Shown in pieces: positions 1 through 9,000 of a DNA stretch of 15,528 bases. Position numbers and translations under genes: made by a program. The notes beneath the pieces are model-generated. The model was not told the origin of the DNA. It did no database searches and saw nothing but the letters and a program-made list of their open reading frames with translations. Within the stretch, counting starts at the first letter, position 1. Every line of letters begins with the position of its first letter. The DNA is from Microcaldota archaeon (GTDB taxonomy: Archaea; Micrarchaeota; Micrarchaeia; Micrarchaeales; Micrarchaeaceae): contig JAKBRD010000017.1 of the NCBI GenBank assembly GCA_021834865.1, forward strand, positions 1-15,528, written 5' to 3'.

Positions 1-2668
1 ATACTGATGGTATGGCTGTCAGGTTGCTTATTCCAGTCACTGTTGCACCGCTTACGTCGCTGACTGATATGTTTGCTGTTACGTTTGCTACAGTCACGTT
101 CTGGACGTTCGGCACTGGCTGTCCTATGCCTACTGGGCCAACTGTCTTGAAGTGTTTCGACACTGCAGTCACGTTGTATGGGCTTACCACGAAGTTCAGC
201 ATGTCAACTCCCTTTGCGAAGTTGATTGTTACCGAGCCTGGCGATATGGATGCAACTTCGCTTCCCTTCTCGGAATAGAAGCCCTGCCCTGCGTTCAGAA
301 TGTTAGGTGCTGCACCGGATATTGTGTTTTGTGTATTTGTTGTGTATGTTACGTTGTCGTGCGCTATCGAATTAGATGGTCCGACTGGTGCTGAGTAGTT
401 CAAGATGAACGGGCTTGACGGATTTGCACTGCTTGAGTTGACTAGTCCTACTGTGAAGCTATCTATTGCACTCTGGTTTGCAGGTACTGGGTATTCGGAC
501 ATTGAGTAGTTGAACAGCTCGTAAGAGTTGCTTACTAGAACGCCATTTGATGCCAGTGCTGGATTTATGTCAAAGCTTGGCCTCTGCCCGTTGTTCTGGT
601 TGAACTGAACCTGTGCGCTTGACGCCTTTATTAGGTTGTAGTTGGACTGCCCTGACCTTAGATACATCTCGGCAGGTTTTTCCGGACTCAAAGTTGCGTA
701 GGTGGGGCTCGCTACTGTCATTCCTGGGAGCACGTAGCTTACTGTTATGTTTGTTACTTCTATTACGTTCTGCGGGAATGTTGGAGTGAATGAAGCAGTG
801 CCGCTTGTAGTACTGGTTATTGTGTTTGTTGCTGTTACTAGTGTGTTTGATGAAGTTAAGCCCTGGAACTTAACAGTCAACGGATGCGTAGTGCTTACCT
901 GGTTGGCAAAGTTTGAATCTACGGTTAGAGTTGCCGGTGTTGTGTCTGTTGAAGATACTACTCCATTACTGCTGAATGCCAGAGGTATCAAGTCGTAAGT
1001 TACGCTGCTTGAAGGAACTCCGCCGACTGTGAACGCGTTGCTCAATGTTTTTGGTGCTGCTACAGTAAGCATCTGCATTGGTTCTGTTATGTTCTCGCTG
1101 AATGAGCCAGGGTTTACGTACTTCACATTGGATGACTCACTCGTTGACAGTTTTACTGGTGTGTATGTTCCGCTTCCGAAGCTCGGCTGATCGAACGTTA
1201 GCTTGTATGCTTTTGGATTTCCTATGAAGTCGAAGCTCTGTCCTGGTGTCAGGTATGTCGGAGTTGTGTTGAACACCACTATGCTCTGCAGTGCTATTGC
1301 ATTGCCTGCTGTAGTTGAGCTTGTTGTATTTGTCCAAAGCAGGTCGATGTTCCAGCCCTTGTCGTATGTGCTGTTGAACTCGTTTCCGCTCGTTACGTTT
1401 ACAACGTTGGAGTACAGCTGTATCTTTGCGTACTTCTCGTATGCGTACAATCCTGCGAATGTCTGGTATACCTTCACGTATAGGTTGTGTCCAGAGTCAT
1501 TGAACTTTGCAGTTGTGCCTGGGCTTACTGCACTTGTGTTGTAAAGCACGCCGTTAAGGTATACTTTCAATGCTGCAGGGCTTATGCCGTTGCTGTTAGG
1601 CTGTCCAATGTCTGCCACTTGTACTGTGAAGTTTTCAGCTCCTCCGGTAGAGTAGTTCTGGCCTACATAAACTGTCTTTTCGGGCTCAAGCGATGAAGCA
1701 AGGCTAAGGCCTCCTCCAGCTACTGTGTCAAGTGAAGTTGTGGTTTTGACGCCAGATGTGCTGTTGTATGCGGTTGTGCCTGGAAGCATGTAGTTTATTA
1801 TTGTCCAGTTCTGGCCGAAGAGCTGTATCTGTGCGTTGTTTACCCCGTTGGATGAGCTCCTGAATTCTATTGGGTTGCCGAATACTGCCTGGTATGCACC
1901 GCCAACGTTCGTCAGGTTGAACTGATTTATGTTGTTGTTGCTTCCCTGATCAAATACTGGCATGCCTGTAAGCCACAGGTACTCGCTTTCTAGGTTCGCA
2001 CCCATGTTGCTTGCCAATGCAGGAAGCTCTGATGGAGTTACCCTGAGTATGTTGTCATTTACGCTGTTAGTAGTAAATGATGGGAATGAAACTCCACCGC
2101 CGTTCGTGTTTGCTGTCACAGAGTACTCAAACGGTACGCTGCCATATGTATAGAACGGGCTTGGCATTGAAACGTCGCTTGGTGTTATTGTATTTGCTTC
2201 TGGGTATGTGTACTGTGACGAACTCTGAAGCGTTTTCGTTGCTCCGTACTGGTCAGTCTTTACTCCCCTGTTGAACACTGAGCCAATCAATGCGCTGAAC
2301 GAATAGGTTCCGCTTATGTAGGCTGTTGTGCTCTCGTTGAAGTAGACCTGCCGGTTCGTGAGTGAGTACTTTGCACTTGATGGTATCACTGCATGCAGAA
2401 CCTTCGCTGCCTGCGTCGTGTTGACGCTTGCGGTTACCGGAACGCTTGTGAATGCAAGGTTTCCTATCGCTGCTGCAATGTTTGCCGCTGCTACTCCGTC
2501 GGATGGTTTTGCCAATGTTCCTACAACTATCTGCACTAGTGGTTGTCCGCTATTGCTTATTATAGGTACGTTCTGGAAGGAGATCGGTCCTGCGAACGCA
2601 AGGCCTGTCGCTAACAAAGCTGCGCCTCCTACGACAGCTGCTATCCTCTTTGGGTTTAGACTTTTCAT
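1..2668 (-). CDS. S-layer structural protein, methanococcal type (S_layer_N/S_layer_C family), 3' end cut by window edge
   Basis: Forms the paracrystalline protein coat outside the cell membrane. The window holds 889 codons without a stop; the C-terminus lies left of position 1. Residues 1-26 (MKSLNPKRIAAVVGGAALLA, then TGLAFA) are a Sec signal peptide with a basic start, a hydrophobic core and a likely AFA/G cleavage site. Residues 46-73 contain VQIVVGTLAKPSDGVAAANI followed by AAAIGNLAF, which matches the 'vVGs.A...DvvsAAdIAakIG.lay' block that opens Methanococcus S-layer proteins (S_layer_N). About 96 residues before the edge, EKGSEVASISPGSVTINFAK resembles the start of S_layer_C. No cysteine was seen, sequons are frequent, and Asn, Tyr, Ala and Val codons are strongly biased (AAC, TAC, GCA, GTA), as expected for an abundant protein. 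I chose the start at 2668 because of the GTGAT site and the TATA position. An in-frame ATG at 2710 would add 14 residues (MVFTNKRVKRLSDR). Family call is firm; domain limits are approximate. Confidence 0.85.
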   Translation of the reverse strand, partial: MKSLNPKRIAAVVGGAALLATGLAFAGPISFQNVPIISNSGQPLVQIVVGTLAKPSDGVAAANIAAAIGNLAFTSVPVTASVNTTQAAKVLHAVIPSSAKYSLTNRQVYFNESTTAYISGTYSFSALIGSVFNRGVKTDQYGATKTLQSSSQYTYPEANTITPSDVSMPSPFYTYGSVPFEYSVTANTNGGGVSFPSFTTNSVNDNILRVTPSELPALASNMGANLESEYLWLTGMPVFDQGSNNNINQFNLTNVGGAYQAVFGNPIEFRSSSNGVNNAQIQLFGQNWTIINYMLPGTTAYNSTSGVKTTTSLDTVAGGGLSLASSLEPEKTVYVGQNYSTGGAENFTVQVADIGQPNSNGISPAALKVYLNGVLYNTSAVSPGTTAKFNDSGHNLYVKVYQTFAGLYAYEKYAKIQLYSNVVNVTSGNEFNSTYDKGWNIDLLWTNTTSSTTAGNAIALQSIVVFNTTPTYLTPGQSFDFIGNPKAYKLTFDQPSFGSGTYTPVKLSTSESSNVKYVNPGSFSENITEPMQMLTVAAPKTLSNAFTVGGVPSSSVTYDLIPLAFSSNGVVSSTDTTPATLTVDSNFANQVSTTHPLTVKFQGLTSSNTLVTATNTITSTTSGTASFTPTFPQNVIEVTNITVSYVLPGMTVASPTYATLSPEKPAEMYLRSGQSNYNLIKASSAQVQFNQNNGQRPSFDINPALASNGVLVSNSYELFNYSMSEYPVPANQSAIDSFTVGLVNSSSANPSSPFILNYSAPVGPSNSIAHDNVTYTTNTQNTISGAAPNILNAGQGFYSEKGSEVASISPGSVTINFAKGVDMLNFVVSPYNVTAVSKHFKTVGPVGIGQPVPNVQNVTVANVTANISVSDVSGATVTGISNLTAIPSV

Positions 2669-2671
2669 TCT

Positions 2672-2676
2672 ATCAC
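2672..2676 (-). promoter_or_regulatory. Ribosome-binding site deciding the S-layer gene start
   Basis: On the minus strand GTGAT stands three bases before the ATG at 2668. It can pair with the AUCAC at the 3' end of archaeal 16S rRNA. The alternative ATG at 2710 is preceded by CTTTTCATAAA, which has no such site. This supports translation from 2668, although the spacer is short and leaderless initiation from 2710 cannot be excluded. Confidence 0.45.
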
Positions 2677-2721
2677 TTAAACGCTTTACACGTTTGTTTG
2701 TGAATACCATTTTATGAAAAG

Positions 2722-2734
2722 TATTTAAAGCTTT
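2722..2734 (-). promoter_or_regulatory. BRE/TATA promoter element of the S-layer gene
   Basis: Read on the minus strand the bases are AAAGCTTTAAATA. This fits the archaeal consensus of an A-rich TFB recognition element, two free bases and a TTTAWATA box bound by TBP. The TATA box proper is 2722-2729. Archaeal transcription normally begins about 25-27 bases downstream of the box centre, here near 2699. That start would exclude the ATG at 2710 from the mRNA and give the ATG at 2668 a leader of about 30 bases. Confidence 0.6.
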
Positions 2735-2740
2735 GGACTT

Positions 2741-2760
2741 ATTTAAAATTTGTTTTATAC
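2741..2760 (-). promoter_or_regulatory. Alternative TATA-like elements upstream of the S-layer gene
   Basis: Two further AT-rich boxes lie just upstream of the best one: TTTTAAAT at 2741-2748 and GTATAAAAC at 2752-2760, both on the minus strand. The first would place a transcript start near 2719 and make the ATG at 2710 almost leaderless. They may be secondary promoters of a highly expressed gene or simply AT-rich promoter context. Neither has as good a BRE as the element at 2722-2734. Confidence 0.35.
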
Positions 2761-2776
2761 GTTTAATACCGAACTA

Positions 2777-2810
2777 CGTTGATTGTCAGGGTTGGTTTCT
2801 TTTATCAACG
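2777..2810. repeat. Inverted repeat CGTTGAT / ATCAACG upstream of the S-layer promoter
   Basis: CGTTGAT at 2777-2783 and ATCAACG at 2804-2810 are exact inverted copies separated by 20 bases. They lie 17 bases upstream of the most distal TATA-like box. The pair could be an operator for a dimeric regulator or a loose hairpin; seven-base arms with a long loop can also arise by chance. Confidence 0.3.
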
Positions 2811-2831
2811 GATTTGTACCTCGAAACGCAG

Positions 2832-2858
2832 ATTTTCCAGTTTTTTGGCATTTTCCAG
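2832..2858. repeat. Direct repeat ATTTTCCAG x2, 18-bp period
   Basis: ATTTTCCAG occurs at 2832-2840 and again at 2850-2858 (CTGGAAAAT on the minus strand). The 18-bp period is close to two helical turns, so proteins bound to both copies would sit on roughly the same DNA face. The location, about 100-130 bp upstream of the S-layer TATA boxes, suits an upstream activator site. No regulator is identified. Confidence 0.35.
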
Positions 2859-3078
2859 CATGCGTGTGCGCCTTTGCACTTGACACGCTATAAGAGCCGT
2901 ATTCTAACATAGCAAATCATGCATAAATACAGTGCGATGCACAGGCATACTGCAGCAATGCAATGTAGGCACTTTTCTATAATGCATGGCAATTATATTA
3001 ATGTATATTTATATTGTGGCCATATCACAACTTGTATGCACTGCTTTTATAGAAAAGGGATAGGGCAGCATTTTAGCA

Positions 3079-6000
3079 TCAGGCGCAGTCGCTCACGAAG
3101 TATATGCTCTGTGAATAGTTGCCTTCGTAGGTTGCATTAGGTATGTCTGCGCCTATGTACACCGTAGCGGTTGATCCAGGAGCTATGCTCACTATCCAGT
3201 TTCTCTGTATGTCAAATATCTTTCCTGCCAGAGCCCACGGAACTCCAGTAAGGTTGGCATAAGTGGTATTCGTTGGGCCGAAGTAGTGCAACTTTGATAC
3301 CCATTTGCTGCCATATGTATATATGTACGCGGTTGAATTGCCGTGGTTCGTGAGTGTTATAGGCGCTTTTGTTGCTTCGCTTGTATTCGCGAACAGTGTG
3401 CCGAGGCTTATCTTGCTTGTCGAAGCGGTTATGTTGCAGCTGCCTATCGAGTGCGCATGAAGAAGCCCGTAGCTAGCGAACGGCATTACGCCGTTTGGAG
3501 GGGTAGACCTTGTCCTCATCCAGTACACGTCGACGGAAACTCCTGTAGTCCTGTTGTTCGGGTTGTTCTCAACCTGCAGGAACGCCTTGTTGTCGAATGC
3601 ATAGGTTGATGTGTTGTAAGATGTGTAGTTTTGCTCCTGGGCAAGCTTGGAATAAGAGCCGTAGCTCCTGTTGCCTATGTTGTAGTTGGAGAACACGTAA
3701 TTGCCGGAAAGGTTCAGGCCGTTCTCGAAGTTGTTGAATATGCTCTTCGCAGTGAAAAGCCTGTCGTTGTCTTTGTTTACAGCCCAGAACAGCGCGTTAA
3801 CTACTGTGACAGCGTGCGATGCATTGTATCCTAGCGTTATTGCGTTCTTGAGAGGCGTTGTAGCATCCCAGTATATGTCCGACTCGTTTGTGGCAGTACC
3901 GTATTCCTTAACGCTAGAAACGTAGCTGGTCTTGTTGCTTGGAGGTAGTATCAGCCCGTTGTCTATAGTTGCTATGCCGTTTATTGTATACTGGCTTGTA
4001 TTGTCGCTTGTGCCTGCAAAGTCAGTATAATAGTTGAACACGTTCTGGCCGTTGTCGTACTGCGCATATGTTGAAGAAAGCTGCGGCGCTTCTCCGCTTA
4101 TGTGCTGCGAGAATATGTTTGAATTTGAGAAGCCCATGTACACTATCTGCCTGCCTTTTGCAGGTATGCTTGAGAGCAGCTTTATCCAGTACGCAGTCTG
4201 CTTTGATGATGACGTTGCGTTCTGCTCTATCCAGCTTGGTATCACTGTGCCGTTGCCGTAGAAGAACTCGACATTGGAGAGATTTGCCTTTTCGGCAGTT
4301 GAGTAGGCACTGCTGTTTATGTGAAGGAGCTGCTGGAACGTTGATGGGGTGGCTATGCTCTGGTTGTTGGTTATGAGTATTGGTATAAGCGAGGTTATGT
4401 TTGTAGGTGCAATCGGGGTGTTGGCCACTGCGAATACAATCTTCTTGGAATATGCTGGCTGCACAGTGTCGACAGCGACTATTGAATAGTACCCTACAGC
4501 AAGCCTGTTTGTATCGTAATTGACGGTTCCGATGCCAGAGGCTACCTCTGTGCCGTTTATCAAGAGCTCGACAGAATCGCCGCTCTTGTTGGCTATGGCG
4601 CTTATGGTGTCGTTCTGCCCTGGCATGGCAGGATTGCCCTGGATTTTGAGCAGAGGGTCGTTCGGGAGTATATGCAGAGTAGTGTTGAAGCTTGCGGGAT
4701 TTTCTGGGCTTGTGTCTTTGACTGTTATTATATAATTGCCTATGGCGAGGCTGTTCTCGATATATGTCAAATTGTCTATTGCGTTTGCCACTTCGGTGCC
4801 GTTTATGTATAATGCTACAGGATTCCCAGTTATGTTGGATTCAAGCTTTATAGAATCGTTTACCCCGTATAAGGCGGGGTTGTGCTGGATTGTAAGAAGC
4901 GGTGGATTCGGCACTATTGAAAGGTACTCTGTTGAATAGGCTATGTTGCTGGCGTTGACGTCTTCAGCAGTTATGTTGTAGGTTCCGACCGCAAGGTCGT
5001 TGGCATTGTATGTGGCGTTTATTGCGTTGGATACGACTGCCTTGCCGTTGATGAATAGCGAAACCCTGTTTAATGTTAGGTTAGACCTGGCGCTTATGGT
5101 GTCGTTCCTAGAATAGACGTCTGGGTTGTGCTGGATTGTCAATAGAGGCGGATTTGGTATGACATCCAGCTGCCTTGAAGTCTGGGATGTATCGTTGGGG
5201 CTTATGTCCCTTGCTGTTATGTTGTACGTGCCAGTGGATAGAACGTTGGCGTTGTATACTGCTGTGCCCGTAGCGTTGGCCACTATGGCGTTGTTGACTA
5301 GTATCTGCACCCTGTTGCCTGTGACGTTTGCAGTAGCCGTTATTGTGTCATTTGCGCTATAAAGCTCTGGGCTCTTCTTTATTGCAAGTATTGGAGGGTT
5401 TGGAACTACTGCCAGATTTGCCGAAGCGCAGGAGCTTGCGTTGACATCGCAGGCAGTAACGTTGTACGAGCCTATGGCGAAGCTGCTCTCTGAGTAAGAT
5501 ACGTGAGCCTTTGACTTCGAGACTACGTTGCCGTCTATGTATAGAGCTATGCTGTCTGAAGGCTGCGAAGTGGTTGCATTTATCACGTCAGTGGCAGAAT
5601 AGTAAGTCGTGTTGCGCGTGAAGCTTATGCTTATCGCAGGCTTCTCCACGGTTATGAAAGCTGTTGATTCCGCGTATGAATCGTTTGCGTCAAGCTCTGT
5701 AGCCGTAACGTTGTAAATCCCTGGCGCAAAGCCCTTTGTATTGAAGCTGTAGAACTTGGTGTTGTTCGCTATTACGTTACCGTCAAGCTTCACCTGTATG
5801 CCGAACCTGCTTATGTTGGTTACTGCCACTACAGTATCGTTCTGGTCGTACAAAGGCTTGTAGTACTGCGCCGAAAGCCCAGGCGGGTTCGGAATAACAA
5901 CCAGCGACGAGTACGAGCATGCTCCGGAATAAGTGTCGCAGGCCTTTATAGAATAGCTGCCTATCTTAAGCCTTGCCTCGCTGTATGACACGCTTCCGGT

Positions 6001-9000
6001 AGAGTTTGCCACTTCTGTGCCGTTTATGTATAATGCTACAGGAGCAGTCTTGAGCGAAGCCGTGGCGTTTATGTAGCCGCTCTGGTTGAATAGCTCAGGG
6101 TCATTGCTTATCTTTATGTAAGCCTGGGGTGTAGTTACCGAGAGCGATGCAGAAGCCGTGGCGTTTTCGTCCGCACTGTCATTCACCTGCGCCAGCAGGC
6201 TGTAAGTGCCAGTAGTAAGGTTTGTCAGGTTGTATACGAGGCTGTTAGGCGAATGGGCCACCACGTTGCCGTTTATGCTGAGCGTGACGACTTTCCCGAG
6301 CAGCGACGTGTTTACATATGCGTAGTTCGGGGTGCCGTACGGCGATGGGTTCTGGCTTAGCTTCAGCGACGGATAGTTCTTTGATATTGTGAGCAGGTAC
6401 TTCGCACACACGCTTGCGTTGACGTCGCAGGCAGTAACGTTGTACGAGCCTATGCTCAGATTGTCTTCAGTATAGTATAAGTGCGATACCGCGCTGCCTA
6501 TCAGCGTATTGCTTATAGACATGTTGACAGTGTCCAGTTTCTGAGTTGTGTTTGCCTCGAGCGTGAAATTGACTCCGTATTCTGGAGATCCCTTTACAGG
6601 GATTATTGATACCTTCGGAGCCAGCACTTTTATGGTAGAGTTTACTGTAGATGGATTGGACGAGTTCGTGTCTGCAGCTATGACAGAATAATTGCCTGGC
6701 TTGAGTGTGTCGGCATCGTAAGTTATATTGCCTATGCCGTGCGCTACTTCGGTGCCGTTTATCAGGAGCTCGACAGGATAGCCTGTGACGTTAGCCAGCA
6801 CTGATATCAGGTTTGTGTTCCTGTAAAGCGGCGTGCGGTTCTGTATAGAAAGTATTGGAAGGTTCTTGTTAACCGTGAGCTTTTCTGTTGTTACCGCAAG
6901 AACATTATCGCTCAGGCTTTCGGCTGTTATGTTGTATGTGCCAAGTGCCAGAGACTTTGCGTTGTAGAATACCTCGTTTGTCCCGTTCTCTACGACCGTT
7001 CCGTTTATGAGGAGCTTTATGGCAGAGCCGGTGTTGTTTGCCTTGGCGGTTATGTTGTTGTCGACATCGTACAGCATTGGGTTGTGTTGGATTGTCAATA
7101 GAGGCGGATTCGGCTTTATTCTTAGCGTGGTATTGGCTGTGCAGAACTTTGCAGTGGTGTCGCAGCCCTGGACAGTGTAGTTGCCAACGCTGAAGTTTGA
7201 TTCTGTCAAATTAGCCTTGCCAACTCCGCTTGCCACAACGTTGCCGTTTATGCTTAGCGTGACGTTGTCTACGCTTATCGAGGCTTCGGCAGTAATTTCT
7301 TCCCTGTTGCCATAGAGGCCAGGATTGGAAGTGAAATACAGCTCTATGTTTGGTGGCGTTATTGTAAGGGTATTCGAAGTCTGGGATGTATCGTTGGGGC
7401 TTATGTCCCTTGCTGTTATGTTGTAGGTTCCTACTGTAAGTGTGTTGGCGTTGTATACTGCTGTGCCCGTAGCGTTGGCCACTATGGCGTTGTTGACCAG
7501 TATCTGCACCCTGTTGCCTGTGACGTTTGATATTGCGGTAATATTGTCATCCTTTCCGTAAGGCGAATTTGCAAATTCTATCTCAAGCTTTGGCGGGTTC
7601 TTGAGCACTGTTATGACCTGCGGGGCAGACTGGGCAATATTGCTGGAGTTTAAGTCTTCAGCCACTACCGTGTGGTTGCCTATGCTCAGGTTTGTTTCTG
7701 CATAAGTGGCATTGTTTACACCTTCAGAGACTATCGAATTTGAGACTTCTATCGCAATCTTGTCTCCAGTGACATTGGAATAGGCGCTTATTGTATCCTC
7801 CTGGCCGAATAGGAGCTTTGCCCTTGATATGCTTAGCCTTGGAGGGTTAGGTATCACTGAAAGCTTCAGGGTTGTCGTATTCCCAGTGTTGAGGTTGTCT
7901 GCTGTTATGTTGTAGGTTCCTATCGCGAAATCGTTTTCTGTATAGGAAGTGCTGCCTGTGCCCCTTGAAATAAGGGTGCCGTCCTTGAGTATTTCTATTA
8001 TATAAGTGGCATTGGAGGCTATTGCCGTGAATGTGTCGTTTGTCCTGTAAAGCGAGGGATTGCGCTGTATGTTCAGGTAAGCTCCTGTTGTCGACCTTTC
8101 AGACCCGAAGTCAACAGAAGGCATTACGCCGTTTGGTGGATAATACCTTGTGCGAAGCCAGTAATAATTGATGTCGGAGCCTGGAGCTGCGTAACCTATT
8201 CCTATTGTCATATATGCACTGCTGTGGAACGCCTCGTTGGTGTTTGTGCTTGAAACGAAATCGTAGTTCCAGCCAACGCCCTCGTTTCCGCCCCCTATCC
8301 AGTATATGCTCGCTACCCCATTACCGTTTGAGACATCAAACGGCCTGCCTATGTTGTTGTAGCCGCTACTTATGGTGCCGTATCCCCATCCCCAGGTATC
8401 TGCAACGCCTGCGTAGCCGCCTGCACTGCCGCCGTTTGACTGGTACATCCCCAAATCCGTCGGGCCGTTGCCCCTTGTTCCTGAATCATAGGTTTCGACT
8501 ATCGTATCGTTTGCGCTTATTGGGGTATTATAGATAAACGAGAGGTAGTCTCCACTGCTTGCAAGATCAATGTTAAGGCTGTTGTCAACGCTCGTGGTGC
8601 CGCCGTTTGAGTATTCGGTGAATCCGCCGGGCATAGATGTTCCAGCAAAATTCCAATAATTATTGAATATGTTTGCTCCGTTGTCGTACTGCGCATATGT
8701 TGGAGAAAGCTGCGGTGCCTCTCCAGTAATGTTTGAATTGAGCAGGTTCTTGCTTACTTCTGCGAAATCCATGTATACAGTTATGGAGCTCTTTGCAGGT
8801 ATGCCGTTTGCTATCTTCAGCCAATAGACGTCGTTTGTAGACTCGTTGAGTGATGTTGTTTTGGATTCGTTTGCAAGGCTGCCTTCAAACCACGAAGGTA
8901 TTATGGTGCCGTTGGCGTAGGAGAATTCTACATTCTGCATGCCTCCGGATTCGTACGAAGCGTAGCTCTGCGCGTTTACCTCTATCATTTGCTGGAACGG

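Larger units (their letters stand above)
2711..3078. other. Intergenic region between giant surface-protein gene and S-layer gene
   Basis: This 368-bp gap separates two co-oriented minus-strand genes. Its left third carries the S-layer promoter elements and the repeats listed separately. The right half is AT-rich (around 2990-3016) and has several GCAT/ATGC-containing words (for example 2938-2960 and 2982-2988). Downstream of the giant gene's stop I see only a weak U-rich run (CCCTTTTCT on the minus strand near 3050-3058), so a terminator is not clear. No tRNA, C/D-box RNA or convincing small ORF was found. A plus-strand frame here overlaps the giant gene's 3' end and looks spurious. Confidence 0.6.
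4393..8118 (-). repeat. Array of 15 Ig-like repeats between cassettes E and F
   Basis: A 1242-residue run that divides into 15 units averaging about 83 residues. A typical unit opens LLTIQHNPxLY, continues NDTIxAxSNVTG, has a central hairpin xLxINGTEVAN, then xTYNANxLxxGTYNITAxD, and ends in an IPNPP linker. The array would form an extended rod. Units 4, 7, 9 and 11 carry a CX6C pair in the last hairpin (for example GCDTTAKFC, ACDVNASVC, ACDTYSGAC, ACDVNASSC). Units 3 and 12 are almost identical at the DNA level. The repeats resemble bacterial and archaeal Ig-like surface repeats, but I cannot assign a specific Pfam family. Confidence 0.7.

Noticed and set aside
2358..2717. Plus-strand frame of 119 codons opposite the S-layer N-terminus
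   Set aside because: It is antisense to the signal peptide and S_layer_N motif, which are clearly the coding strand, and it runs into the S-layer promoter.
2777..2820. Possible C/D-box guide RNA (GTTGAT- and CTGA-like words on the minus strand)
   Set aside because: The boxes do not match RUGAUGA closely and no second C'/D' pair is present, so a regulatory inverted repeat is the simpler reading.
2919..3140. Plus-strand 73-codon frame in the intergenic gap, rich in Met, His and Cys
   Set aside because: It overlaps the end of the giant gene, has no ribosome-binding site and an odd composition typical of chance frames.
4393..8118. CRISPR-like or tandem satellite array suggested by the regular period
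   Set aside because: The period of about 245-250 bp is in frame, the units are diverged and coding, and they translate into Ig-like protein repeats; there are no short identical repeats with unique spacers.
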